Below, piece after piece: positions 1 to 7,968 of a DNA stretch of 64,000 nucleotides. The stretch spans positions 1 through 64,000 of the forward strand of contig NZ_BAEG01000027.1 of assembly GCF_000238915.1 (NCBI RefSeq), in the 5' to 3' direction. The stretch is from Arthrobacter globiformis NBRC 12137 (lineage in GTDB: Bacteria; Actinomycetota; Actinomycetes; Actinomycetales; Micrococcaceae). The notes beneath the pieces were generated by a model. The model saw only the letters and a program-made list of their open reading frames with translations. It did no database searches and was not told the DNA's origin. The translations under genes and the position numbers were made by a program. Position 1 is the stretch's first letter, and each line of letters begins with the position of its first letter.

Positions 1-661
1 CCCTGAACAGGGCGATCACGGCGTCGCGGTCCCCGAAGGCGGGAACGATTCCTGCGACTTCGCCTTGCTCCGACTCCGCCCGCGGCAGCTTGAACCACCA
101 TGTGTCGAACGGCACCGGGTATTCCTTCGATTTCAGTCCCGCCGCCTGGCGCAGTACTGAATGCCGGCCGTCCGTGGCCACCACGAGGTCTGCGCGGAGC
201 GCGCCTTCGGTGCCGTCCTTGGTGACGTACCGGATACCGGTGACCCGTCCGCCGTCGGACATGAGGGACCTCGCCTTGTGCTCCATCAGGAGCGTGAACG
301 TTGGCTCCTGTTCGGCGGCGCGGGCGAGGAAGTTCAGGAAGTCCCACTGGGGCATCATGGCGATGTAGTTGTACGGCGGCCGCAGGGCGGCGAAATTTCC
401 CAGCGTGACCAGGCCGCCGCCTGGCGTCGGGAAGGCCACGTTGCGCAGCCGGCTTTGCGGCAGCCCGCGGAACTCGGTGCCGAGGCCGAGTTCGTCGATG
501 AGCCGGATGGTGGACGCGTGGACGGTGTCGCCGCGGAAGTCCCGGAGGAAGTCGCCGTGTTTTTCGAGGACGGTGACCTCAACGCCGGCGCGCGCCAGCA
601 AGAGGCCCAGCATCATGCCGGCCGGCCCGCCGCCCACCACCACGCACCCTGTACTCTCCAT
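1..661 (-). CDS. FAD-dependent aromatic-type monooxygenase, 3' end cut by window edge
   Basis: The frame opens at an ATG at 661 and stays open to the left edge, so only the first ~220 residues are visible. It starts with a Rossmann FAD-binding fingerprint, VVVGGGPAGMMLGLLLARAG, followed by an acidic-strand end (VLEKH). Around residue 160-170 there is the second flavin/NADPH motif of class A flavoprotein monooxygenases, ADLVVATDGRHSVLR. Family members hydroxylate aromatic or quinone substrates with NAD(P)H and O2 (UbiH/PobA/PheA type). The substrate cannot be named because the C-terminal half is missing. It is divergent from nadE across 149 bases that hold a long hairpin. Confidence 0.85.
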   Translation of the reverse strand, partial: MESTGCVVVGGGPAGMMLGLLLARAGVEVTVLEKHGDFLRDFRGDTVHASTIRLIDELGLGTEFRGLPQSRLRNVAFPTPGGGLVTLGNFAALRPPYNYIAMMPQWDFLNFLARAAEQEPTFTLLMEHKARSLMSDGGRVTGIRYVTKDGTEGALRADLVVATDGRHSVLRQAAGLKSKEYPVPFDTWWFKLPRAESEQGEVAGIVPAFGDRDAVIALFR

Positions 662-700
662 GAGCCATACGGTACGCCTCCCGGCCCGCGGCAGCACAGA

Positions 701-753
701 GCGCGAACGGACATTTGAGCCCCGGCTCGTGGGGCTCGAGTGTTCGCTCGCGC
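701..753. repeat. Long imperfect inverted repeat (hairpin)
   Basis: Arms 701-723 and 731-753 are 23 bases each around a 7-base loop and match at 19 of 23 positions. On a plus-strand transcript three of the four mismatches become G-U wobbles and one is A-C, so 22 of 23 positions can pair. There is no T-run on either side, so it does not look like a simple terminator. It lies between the divergent monooxygenase and nadE genes, and could be an extragenic palindromic repeat or a leader structure for nadE. Confidence 0.6.
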
Positions 754-810
754 CGGGACTCGGGCGGAAACAGTTGAGCCTTGCGGATTCCGCTGACTAG
801 GCTGTTTCCC

Positions 811-1665
811 ATGCGCACACTCCAGGCCAAGATCATCGAAGAAATGGGCGTCCAGCCCCGGATCGATCCCGCAGAGGAGGTGCGCAAACGCGTCACTTTC
901 CTCAAGGAGTACCTCAAGGCCACCGGCACGAGGGGCTTCGTCCTGGGCATCTCCGGCGGCCTCGACTCGTCGCTCGCCGGGCGGCTCGCACAGCTCGCCG
1001 TCGAAGAGCTGCAGGCAGAGGGTACGGACGCGCAGTTCGTGGCGGTCCGCCTTCCCTACGGCGTCCAGCACGACGAGGAGGACGCGCAGGCGGCCCTGGA
1101 TTTCATCAAAGCCTCCAAGGAATGGACCTTCAACATTTCCGCCGCCGTCGACGGCTTCGAGGATGAGTTCGAAAAGACTGTCGGCAACGGGATCTCCGAC
1201 TTCCACAAGGGCAACACCAAGGCCCGCACGCGCATGATTGCCCAGTACGCCCTGGCCGGGGAGCACAACTACCTCGTCATCGGCACCGACCACGGTGCTG
1301 AATCCGTCACCGGGTTCTTCACCAAGTACGGCGACGGCGGCGCCGACATCCTGCCGTTGTTCGGCCTGAACAAGCGGCAGAACCGTGCCCTGCTGGAGTA
1401 CCTCGGCGCCCCGGAACGGGTGTGGAAGAAGGTGCCCACGGCCGACCTCCTGGACGACAGGCCCGGCCGCACCGACGAGGACGAACTGGGCCTGAGCTAC
1501 GACCAGATCGACGACTACCTCGAGGGCCGCGACGTCGGCGATACCGCAGCAGAGCTGATCGAACAGAAGTACCTGCGGACCCGGCACAAGCGCACCGTTC
1601 CGGTCAGCATCTTCGACACGTGGTGGAAGCACGAGGGCCCGGAAGAAGGCCGCGCAGGACTCTAA
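811..1665 (+). CDS. nadE: NH3-dependent NAD+ synthetase
   Basis: The enzyme converts nicotinic acid adenine dinucleotide, ATP and ammonia to NAD+, the last cytosolic step of NAD synthesis. The 284 residues match the usual length of the ammonia-dependent form; there is no N-terminal glutaminase domain. The ATP pyrophosphatase P-loop is SGGLDSS (residues 48-54). Further family signatures are a GTDHGAE stretch and KRTVPVS near the C terminus. The ATG at 811 was chosen because an in-frame TTG at 781 would add residues absent from the family. It stands alone with no operon partner. Confidence 0.95.
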   Translation: MRTLQAKIIEEMGVQPRIDPAEEVRKRVTFLKEYLKATGTRGFVLGISGGLDSSLAGRLAQLAVEELQAEGTDAQFVAVRLPYGVQHDEEDAQAALDFIKASKEWTFNISAAVDGFEDEFEKTVGNGISDFHKGNTKARTRMIAQYALAGEHNYLVIGTDHGAESVTGFFTKYGDGGADILPLFGLNKRQNRALLEYLGAPERVWKKVPTADLLDDRPGRTDEDELGLSYDQIDDYLEGRDVGDTAAELIEQKYLRTRHKRTVPVSIFDTWWKHEGPEEGRAGL

Positions 1666-1719
1666 GGCGTTGGCTGGAGCGGCCGTTTAGCTAGGCGGCC
1701 GGCCCCAGGGCAGCAGGTC

Positions 1720-2634
1720 CTAGGGCAGCAGCAGGATCTTCCCGCGGCCGTGGCCGCCACGGCTGATTTCCAGGGCGTCGGCGGCCTCGATCAGCGGCAT
1801 CCGGTGCGCGATCGTGAAGGTGATCTGTCCTTCGGCGGCGAGCATCCCCACTTCCGCCACCCGGCCTTCCAGCTGCTGGACGGCGGCCAGCCCGGCCGCG
1901 GATGACTGCCCGCCCGGAACGGTGGTCACCGCCCGGCCGATGCCCTGGAGCAGCTCGGCTGTTACCGCCAGCGAGTCCCCGCTCCCCACAGTGTCCAGGA
2001 CCGCGGTGACTGTACCGGCGTCCTCGGCCAGCGCCCGGACCCGGTCCGCAAGCCCGGGACCGTACGTCACGGGCTCGGCGCCCAGCTCGCTGAGGTACTC
2101 CTGGTTGTCTTCCGAGGCCGTGCCGATCACCCTCGCACCGAACACCTGCGCGATCTGGACCGCGGCCGAGCCAACCCCGCCTGCGGCGCCATGGATCAGC
2201 ACGGTGTCCCCCGCTCCCACGGCGAGCTGCTTCAGGGCAGAATACGCCGTGCCTCCTGCCACGGGGATGCACGCCGCCTGCTCGAAGTCCACGCCCGCCG
2301 GCAAGGGAGTCAGCTGGTCCGCCGGCACCACGGCTTCCGCCCGGTAGCCGCCCAGCAGTCCGTTCCAGATGACCTCGTCACCCACGGCAAACCCCTCGAA
2401 TGCGGGCCCGACGGCGGTCACCACGCCGGCCGCCTCGCTGCCCGGCACCGCCGGAAAGTCCAGCGGAACCCACTTTTGCAGATAGCCGGCCACGAGCTTC
2501 CAGTCAGCCGGGTTGACGCTTACCGCCCGGAATTCCACCCGCACCAGGCCGTCACCCGGTTCGGCCAGCTTCTCCGTGCCCACCTTCAGGACCTGCGGAT
2601 CGCCGTATTCCTCAAAGTAGACCCGTGTGCTCAT
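1720..2634 (-). CDS. NADP-dependent quinone oxidoreductase-like MDR protein
   Basis: A 304-residue member of the medium-chain dehydrogenase/reductase superfamily, zinc-independent quinone reductase branch. The GroES-like N-terminal half contains DWKLVAGYLQKW and PGSEAAGVVTAVG. The nucleotide-binding half has VLIHGAAGGVGSAAVQIA, with the AAGGVG fingerprint typical of QOR/zeta-crystallin. The cysteine and histidine zinc ligands of alcohol dehydrogenases are absent. The start at 2634 has a GAAGGAG ribosome site about 8 bases upstream; a longer in-frame start at 2691 has none. It probably reduces quinones or enones with NADPH in the cytosol; the physiological substrate is unknown. Confidence 0.88.
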   Translation of the reverse strand: MSTRVYFEEYGDPQVLKVGTEKLAEPGDGLVRVEFRAVSVNPADWKLVAGYLQKWVPLDFPAVPGSEAAGVVTAVGPAFEGFAVGDEVIWNGLLGGYRAEAVVPADQLTPLPAGVDFEQAACIPVAGGTAYSALKQLAVGAGDTVLIHGAAGGVGSAAVQIAQVFGARVIGTASEDNQEYLSELGAEPVTYGPGLADRVRALAEDAGTVTAVLDTVGSGDSLAVTAELLQGIGRAVTTVPGGQSSAAGLAAVQQLEGRVAEVGMLAAEGQITFTIAHRMPLIEAADALEISRGGHGRGKILLLP

Positions 2635-2795
2635 GGCTCTGGCTCCTTCGGTGCTGTCCAGGCTTCCACAAGGGGAAGAACTCTTCTGCAAGAGTAGGCA
2701 CGCCCGGCAGGCACCACAACAGTTAGTACCCGGTTCCCGGGCCGACGGGTGCGGACACCAGGACTGGCCGCTGCGCCCAGGGAGATGTGCTCCCG

Positions 2796-3590
2796 CTAGT
2801 TCTGCCGCCTGCGCTGGCTACCCGATCCGAGCCTGACGGTGAGCCGGTGGGCCTCCTCCAGCAGGAGCCGACCCAGCAGTTCGCGCCGATCCCCACGGAA
2901 GCGCGGTTCGATCCCGGTCAGGGACAGCGCCCACGACGGACGGCCGGCCTGGTCGAAGACCGCCGCGCCCATCCCCCAGCTGCCTTCCAGCACCAGGCCC
3001 GGGTTCACCGAGTAGCCGCGCCGGCGGGTCTGCCGCAGGTTGTCCCGGACCACGTCTTCGGGGTGTCCGTTGGAGTATTTGCCGGCGTGGCCAGCCCAGT
3101 CCCCCAGGATCTGTTCCTGCTCCGCCTCGGGCAGAAACGCCATGATCGCTGTTCCTGCCGATGCCACGCCCAGCGGAAAACGGACACCTTCGTGAAGCAC
3201 GAAGGAGCGGACGGGGAAGCTGCCCTCCTCCCGCAGCAGGCAAACGGTCTCGGCCCCCCTCCGGATCGAGAAGAAGGCGCTCTCACCGGTCTCCTCGGCA
3301 AGCCGTCGCAGGCTGGGCCGCGCCAGGTCCTCCAACGGAAAGCGCGCGGCGGCCACTGATCCCATCAGCAGGGCCTCGGGGCCGAGCACCCAGTTCCCGT
3401 TCTGGGGATCATGATCGAGGAGACCCTCGGCCGCAAGTGACGTGAGCAGACGGTGCACGGTTGGACGTGTCAGCCCCGAGTCACGCACCAGCTCCACGAG
3501 CGGGCTTCCCTCCGGCTTGCGCCCCACAATTCGCAGCAGCCCCGCAATGCGGCTGACGACCTGAGCGCCCTGGACCGGTACCTGATTCAC
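2796..3590 (-). CDS. IclR family transcriptional regulator of the adjacent CoA-transferase genes
   Basis: 264 residues: an N-terminal winged helix-turn-helix (LVELVRDSGLTRPTVHRLLT, residues about 27-46) and a C-terminal IclR effector-binding domain (AFFSIRRGAETVCLLREEGS; GVASAGTAIMAFLPEAE). The GTG start at 3590 has GGGAGG seven bases upstream. The frame remains open for a further 930 bases, but that extension is antisense to the CoA-transferase genes and is not coding. It is divergent from scoA, and a palindrome lies 17 bases before its own start, which suggests autoregulation as well as control of scoAB. The effector is likely a ring-cleavage or keto-acid intermediate (inference). Confidence 0.9.
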   Translation of the reverse strand: MNQVPVQGAQVVSRIAGLLRIVGRKPEGSPLVELVRDSGLTRPTVHRLLTSLAAEGLLDHDPQNGNWVLGPEALLMGSVAAARFPLEDLARPSLRRLAEETGESAFFSIRRGAETVCLLREEGSFPVRSFVLHEGVRFPLGVASAGTAIMAFLPEAEQEQILGDWAGHAGKYSNGHPEDVVRDNLRQTRRRGYSVNPGLVLEGSWGMGAAVFDQAGRPSWALSLTGIEPRFRGDRRELLGRLLLEEAHRLTVRLGSGSQRRRQN

Positions 3591-3606
3591 GGCATCCTCC
3601 CTGAAA

Positions 3607-3621
3607 GTCCATAATATGGAT
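3607..3621. promoter_or_regulatory. IclR operator candidate, regulator-proximal
   Basis: GTCCATAATATGGAT, whose core TCCATA-A-TATGGA is a perfect palindrome. It lies just before the ribosome site of the IclR gene. It shares the GTCCA-N5-TGGA(C/T) pattern with a second site at 3726-3740, and a further half-site GTCCA lies at 3637-3641. Confidence 0.55.
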
Positions 3622-3725
3622 ACTTCCCAGCCTAGCGTCCACAGTGTAAAAGCGCGATCGGCGTGGCGCGAAAGAACCTTGACACCGCCACTAGGGCACA
3701 CATACGCTCCAGAGTCAGAAAGAGC

Positions 3726-3740
3726 GTCCATAAAGTGGAC
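3726..3740. promoter_or_regulatory. IclR operator candidate, scoA-proximal
   Basis: GTCCATAAAGTGGAC, a GTCCA-N5-TGGAC inverted repeat 27 bases upstream of the scoA ATG. The position, overlapping a likely transcription start, would suit repression or effector-dependent activation by the divergent IclR protein. Confidence 0.55.
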
Positions 3741-3767
3741 TGCGACACAGCTCAACGAGGAGATGCG

Positions 3768-4484
3768 ATGTCCAGACTGAAGTCCAGCGCCGCAGAGGCC
3801 CTGCACGATGTGCTTGCCGACGGGATCACCCTCGCGGTGGGCGGGTTCGGGCTGAGCGGGATTCCGGCTGACCTGATCGAGGCCGTGCGCGATTCCGGTG
3901 TGAAAGAACTGACGGTGGTGTCCAACAACATGGGTGTGGACGGCAAGGGCCTTGGCATCCTGATCGAAGCGGGCCAGGTCCGCAAGGTCATCGCGTCCTA
4001 CGTCGGCGAGAACAAGCTGTTCGCCGAGCAGTACCTCGCCGGGGTGCTGGAGGTGGAGTTCACCCCGCAGGGCACCCTGGCCGAGCGGCTGCGCGCCGGC
4101 GGCGCCGGCATCCCGGCGTTCTACACCAAAACCGGCGTGGGAACCCTGGTAGCCGAAGGCAAACCGCACGAGGTGTTCGACGGCGAAACGTACATTCGGG
4201 AGCGCGCCATCCTCGCCGACGTCGCGCTGGTCCACGCCCACACCGCCGACACGGACGGCAACCTCCTCTACCGCTACACCGCCCGGAACTTCAACCCGGT
4301 CGTGGCCACCGCAGGCGCCGTCACCGTCGCCGAGGCAGAGGTCATCGTCGAACCGGGCGCCCTGGACCCGAACCACATCGTCACACCCGGCGTCTACGTC
4401 CAGCAACTGGTCCAGGCCAGCACCAGGATCAAGGACATCGAACAGCGCACCGTCCGCCCCCGCACTGAACTCGTCAACAATTAA
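3768..4484 (+). CDS. scoA: 3-oxoacid CoA-transferase subunit A
   Basis: 238-residue alpha subunit of a class I CoA-transferase, which moves CoA from succinyl-CoA to a 3-oxoacid (acetoacetate or 3-oxoadipate). The CoA-binding glycine loop is [23 protein letters not shown] and [18 protein letters not shown] resemble the succinyl-CoA:acetoacetate (SCOT) branch more than PcaI. The neighbouring IclR regulator would also fit a pca-type role, so the substrate is open. ATG 3768 was chosen because it has GAGGAG upstream; the frame extends further but into the operator region. It forms an operon with subunit B 13 bases downstream. Confidence 0.88.
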   Translation: MSRLKSSAAEALHDVLADGITLAVGGFGLSGIPADLIEAVRDSGVKELTVVSNNMGVDGKGLGILIEAGQVRKVIASYVGENKLFAEQYLAGVLEVEFTPQGTLAERLRAGGAGIPAFYTKTGVGTLVAEGKPHEVFDGETYIRERAILADVALVHAHTADTDGNLLYRYTARNFNPVVATAGAVTVAEAEVIVEPGALDPNHIVTPGVYVQQLVQASTRIKDIEQRTVRPRTELVNN

Positions 4485-4497
4485 GAAGGAGACTCCC

Positions 4498-5172
4498 GTG
4501 GCCTGGACCCGGAATGACATGGCTGCAATCGCGGCCGAGGAACTGAACGACGGCGACTACGTCAACCTCGGCATCGGCATCCCCACGCTGGTGGCCAACA
4601 ACCTGCCCGACGGCGTGCGCGTGATCCTGCAAAGCGAGAACGGGCTGCTCGGCATGGGCCCGTTCCCCTACGAAGGCGAGGAGGACGCCGACCTGATCAA
4701 CGCCGGCAAGCAGACCGTCACCGTCCTGCCCGGAGGCAGCATCTTCGACTCCGCCACCTCGTTCGGCATGATCCGCGGCGGCCACGTGAAAGTCGCGATC
4801 CTGGGCGCCATGCAGGTCTCCGGCAACGGCGACCTCGCCAACTGGACCATCCCCGGCAAAATGGTCAAGGGCATGGGCGGCGCCATGGACCTCGTCGCGG
4901 GCACCCCGCGCGTCGTGGTCCTCACCGAACACAACGCCAAGGACGGGTCCGCCAAGATCGTCAAAGAGTGCACCCTTCCGCTCACCGGCCTGAGCGTCGT
5001 GGACCGGATCATCAGCGACCTGGCAGTCTTCGACCTTGAAAAGACGGACGACGGCGGGCGGCGGCTCACGCTCACCCGCCTCGCCCCCGGCGTCACCGTG
5101 GAGGAAATCCGGGAGAAGACGGAGGCGGAGTTTACGGTTGCGGCGGGGCTCGCCGAACCGGCCGGACTTTGA
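4498..5172 (+). CDS. scoB: 3-oxoacid CoA-transferase subunit B
   Basis: 224-residue beta subunit, partner of the upstream alpha subunit. The catalytic glutamate, which forms the CoA thioester intermediate, is in the motif [13 protein letters not shown]. The glycine-rich [19 protein letters not shown] segment is also typical. The start is GTG at 4498 with AAGGAG eight bases upstream. No thiolase or other ketone-body or beta-ketoadipate gene follows: the next gene is convergent 17 bases downstream. Confidence 0.9.
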   Translation: MAWTRNDMAAIAAEELNDGDYVNLGIGIPTLVANNLPDGVRVILQSENGLLGMGPFPYEGEEDADLINAGKQTVTVLPGGSIFDSATSFGMIRGGHVKVAILGAMQVSGNGDLANWTIPGKMVKGMGGAMDLVAGTPRVVVLTEHNAKDGSAKIVKECTLPLTGLSVVDRIISDLAVFDLEKTDDGGRRLTLTRLAPGVTVEEIREKTEAEFTVAAGLAEPAGL

Positions 5173-5189
5173 CGCTGCGGCCCTGCACC

Positions 5190-5969
5190 TCAGCCCTGCT
5201 CAACCTCGCGGATCAGCCGGGCGATCTCGGCAAAGCCCAGCCGCTCGGCGTTCTCCAAAGCCGTCCTGCCCTCCGGGTCTCGGATATTCGGGTCGGCGCC
5301 GGCATCGAGCAACTGGCGGACCACGTCCTGCTGCCTTGGGCCTCCGTTGTTGAGGAGGATGGCTTCCTGCATCGCGGTCCAGCCGAGCTTGTTCACGTGA
5401 TTGACGGGGACGCCGGCGGCGATGAGGATCCGTACAGTCTCCACATGCCCATGCTCACTCGCCGGGATCAGGGCGGTGCCGCCGAAACGGTTGGTGCTCC
5501 TGACGTCCGCACCGTTGGCCAGGGTCAGCCGCAGGACCTCGTTGAAGCCCTCGGCACCGGCGTACAGGAAGGCTGAGTCCTGGATGGGATCCTTGGCGTT
5601 CACGTTCCCGCCTTCCCGGATCAGCCGCGCCACGAGCGCAGCATCGTTGGCCTTCGCGGCCAGGACCAGCCGCTGGTCCAGCTTCCGCTGGCCACCCGGG
5701 GGCAGGGAGGGACGCGGGGCGGAGGGTGTCGACGACGGCGGCCGCACGGTCCCGCTCACTCCGGAACCTCCCGCCGCCGTCGGGCTGGCCGAACTGCCCT
5801 GGCTTGAACCGGCTGGCGCCGAACTGACTGACCCGGGGCTGCCCGCCGAAGGGGATCCGGCCGGCGGGGAGCCCGAAGCGCACCCCGCCAGTAGGGAAAC
5901 CACTACAGCCAGGCCCGCGAGCGGCAGAGCGGTGGCCGGCCGGCCGCCGTCGTATGCGTCCCGGGTCAC
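5190..5969 (-). CDS. Ankyrin-repeat lipoprotein
   Basis: About 259 residues. An N-terminal hydrophobic segment ends in a lipobox, LLAGC, so the protein is probably lipid-anchored outside the membrane. A Pro/Ser/Gly-rich linker follows, then about 160 residues of ankyrin repeats (motifs such as NGADVRSTNRFGGTALIPAS and AGADPNIRDPEGRTALENA). The start is uncertain: GTG 5969 fits the signal peptide, although in-frame ATGs extend to 6050 inside the upstream gene. It lies 10 bases downstream of the HbpS-like gene on the same strand, so they are probably co-transcribed. Periplasmic ankyrin proteins elsewhere assist peroxide defence; that role here is an inference. Confidence 0.75.
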   Translation of the reverse strand: MTRDAYDGGRPATALPLAGLAVVVSLLAGCASGSPPAGSPSAGSPGSVSSAPAGSSQGSSASPTAAGGSGVSGTVRPPSSTPSAPRPSLPPGGQRKLDQRLVLAAKANDAALVARLIREGGNVNAKDPIQDSAFLYAGAEGFNEVLRLTLANGADVRSTNRFGGTALIPASEHGHVETVRILIAAGVPVNHVNKLGWTAMQEAILLNNGGPRQQDVVRQLLDAGADPNIRDPEGRTALENAERLGFAEIARLIREVEQG

Positions 5970-5979
5970 GGCCCGCAAC

Positions 5980-6570
5980 CTACTTGACGGCAATTGCGGC
6001 GGCGCCGGCCTCGGCGCAGGCTTCATCGAGCTTGCCGTCAGGGGCGCCACCGACGCCGATGCCCGCCACGGAGACGCCGTTCACCTTCAGCGGGACGCCG
6101 CCCGGGAGGAAGAGGGTGCCGGGAAGGTCGGCGATGCTCGGCCCGTTGCCGCTGATGCGCTTGGCGAGTTCGCTCGTGGGGCTGCCGAACGCTGCTGCGG
6201 TGTAGGCCTTCTGCTTGGCGGACTCGATGGTGTGCTCGGCGGCGTTGTCGCCACGCAGGAGTGCCTGCACGGTGCCGAACCGGTCAACGAGGGCCACGGT
6301 CACGAACGGCAGTTTGTCGGCCTGGCACTTGGCGAGCGCGGCGCCCACCGCCTTCGCCGAGGCGCCAACGGTGATCCGGTTCTGGGCGACGACGTTGTCC
6401 GCACCCGGCTGGACATCCGCGGCGGGCACTGCTGCCTGCGCGGCCGCAGGCTGGATCGAAGCGGCCGCGGGGGAAGACCCTGATCCGGCATTGGCGACGG
6501 CGGTGGCACCGGCGGTGATGACGAGCGCTCCGGCTGCCGCGGCGGCAAAAATCTTCTGGGACTTCTTCAC
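5980..6570 (-). CDS. Secreted GlcG/HbpS-family haem-binding protein
   Basis: 196 residues with a Lys-rich N terminus and a hydrophobic core ending in VANAG (Sec signal peptide), then a single GlcG/HbpS (DUF336) domain: VALVDRFGTVQALLRGDN, KAYTAAAFGSPTSELAKRI, DLPGTLFLPGGVPLKVNG and AGIGVGGAPDGKLDE. In Streptomyces reticuli the homologous HbpS binds haem outside the cell and modulates the SenS/SenR two-component system. Here the gene is divergent from just such a kinase/regulator pair. GTG 6570 has GAAGGAG upstream. A direct check of haem ligands was not possible. Confidence 0.82.
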   Translation of the reverse strand: MKKSQKIFAAAAAGALVITAGATAVANAGSGSSPAAASIQPAAAQAAVPAADVQPGADNVVAQNRITVGASAKAVGAALAKCQADKLPFVTVALVDRFGTVQALLRGDNAAEHTIESAKQKAYTAAAFGSPTSELAKRISGNGPSIADLPGTLFLPGGVPLKVNGVSVAGIGVGGAPDGKLDEACAEAGAAAIAVK

Positions 6571-6600
6571 GGTGGTTCTCCTTCGGTGAGACGTAGCCAA

Positions 6601-6664
6601 ACGGCTGCATTTCCATGGTGGACCTGCCGCGGAGCGGATGCATCAGGCCATCAGGTGCAGCCGT
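6601..6664. promoter_or_regulatory. Widely spaced inverted repeat upstream of the HbpS-like gene
   Basis: ACGGCTGCA at 6601-6609 and its exact complement TGCAGCCGT at 6656-6664, separated by 46 bases, sit in the divergent region between the haem-binding protein and the kinase. They could be paired sites for the response regulator or part of a transcript leader. Confidence 0.35.
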
Positions 6665-6710
6665 CTGGTCCTTTCGGCTGGCGGTATCAGCCAAAAGGCT
6701 GAGAGACCAG
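6665..6710. promoter_or_regulatory. Nested inverted repeats upstream of the sensor kinase
   Basis: CTGGTC (6665-6670) pairs with GACCAG (6705-6710), and inside them GGCTG (6676-6680) pairs with CAGCC (6688-6692). The element ends 19 bases before the kinase ATG and might serve as an operator or leader hairpin for the two-component operon. Confidence 0.35.
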
Positions 6711-6729
6711 CAACGGCGCGGGCAATAGC

Positions 6730-7968
6730 ATGGTCCGTAGTACGTCACCCACCGGAACCGGACCCGCCATGCCCTCCCCAGCCCTCTCTGCCGCACCGGA
6801 ACTTCCTCCCGCCCGGACCGGCCCTGCTCCGGGCAGCCGGCTGGGACGGATCGACGCCGCGGTCCACCTGGGCTTCGCCGTGCTCATGGTTGCCTCGGTG
6901 GTGCGCTACGTGATGCGGCACAGCGCCCAGGACAACCAGCTGGTCCTCGCCCTGGCAGCCGCCGCGTGCGCCCTGTACGCGGTCATCGCGGTGCTCGCCC
7001 AGCGCCGGCGGCCCTGGGCCGTATGGATGTTCGTACTCGTGGCCGTCTGGGCTGTGCTGGTGGTCTCCGCACCCAGCTTCGCCTGGTGTTCGTTTGCGCT
7101 GTTCTTCCTGTGCCGCATCGCCTTCACCGGGACGGTCGCCTACGCGGCGGCAGGGGCGACGGCGGCGGCCACCGCAGCGGGGCTGTTCCGGCTCAGCGAC
7201 GGCAGCGATCTGGCCATGCTCCTGGGCCCGCTCGCCGTCGGCGTCCTGCTGACGCTGATATATGACCGCATTGAGCACGACGCCGCCGAGCAGCGGCGCC
7301 TGCACCACGAAGTATCCCTCGCCCAGGGGCAGCTGGCGGCCAGCGAGCGCCGCGCGGGCACCATCGCGGAGCGAGAACGGGTCTCCCGGGAAATCCACGA
7401 CACCGTGACCCAGGGCCTCGCCAGCAGTCTGCTCCTGCTCGAAGCGGCAAACCGGGCCTGGCCGGAGCCGGCGTCCCGGCAGGATCTCCGGCAGGCCAGT
7501 GAGCTGCTCCGCCGAAACCTGTCCGACACCCGCAGCCTGGTCCACGAACTGGCCTCGCCCGGCCTCGACGCCTCACCGCTGCCGGACGCCCTGCTGCAGG
7601 CCGCCTCCCAGTACGTGCCGGACGCCAGGCTGCTGGTCACCGGCGAACCGCGGGCAGTCCCGGCCGAAGTCCGGCACACACTCCTGCGGGTGGTGCAAAG
7701 CGCCGCCGCGAACATCAAGCTGCACGCCTCCGCGGACACCACAACCATCACCCTTGGCTTCCTGCCGGATGCGGTCACGCTGGACATTTACGACGACGGT
7801 ACGGGCTTCGACCCGGCGGCGGTAGCACCGCCGTCGGACGCCGGAGGATACGGACTGCGGGCCATGCGGCAGCGCGTGGAGCAACTGGGCGGCGTCTTCT
7901 CGGTGGAAAGCGCCCCGGGCGAGGGAACTGTTGTGGCAGCGCAGCTGCCGGCAAAGGGGGAAAAATGA
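6730..7968 (+). CDS. SenS-like sensor histidine kinase (NarL/HisKA_3 class)
   Basis: 412 residues. After a Pro/Ala-rich N terminus there are about five membrane segments in residues ~40-180 with short loops. A dimerisation/phosphoacceptor helix follows, with ERERVSREIHDTVTQ (His223 if the first ATG is used), then an HATPase domain with YDDGTGFDP and GGYGLRAMRQRVEQLGG. Five TM segments, no large extracytoplasmic domain and the HisKA_3 class match SenS of Streptomyces, which senses through an external haem-binding partner. An alternative ATG exists at 6769. It overlaps the response regulator by four bases. Confidence 0.88.
   Translation: MVRSTSPTGTGPAMPSPALSAAPELPPARTGPAPGSRLGRIDAAVHLGFAVLMVASVVRYVMRHSAQDNQLVLALAAAACALYAVIAVLAQRRRPWAVWMFVLVAVWAVLVVSAPSFAWCSFALFFLCRIAFTGTVAYAAAGATAAATAAGLFRLSDGSDLAMLLGPLAVGVLLTLIYDRIEHDAAEQRRLHHEVSLAQGQLAASERRAGTIAERERVSREIHDTVTQGLASSLLLLEAANRAWPEPASRQDLRQASELLRRNLSDTRSLVHELASPGLDASPLPDALLQAASQYVPDARLLVTGEPRAVPAEVRHTLLRVVQSAAANIKLHASADTTTITLGFLPDAVTLDIYDDGTGFDPAAVAPPSDAGGYGLRAMRQRVEQLGGVFSVESAPGEGTVVAAQLPAKGEK

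Noticed and set aside
3591..4520. N-terminal extension of the IclR frame
   Set aside because: The extension is antisense to scoA and lacks any domain; a GTG with a good ribosome site at 3590 gives a normal-length IclR protein.
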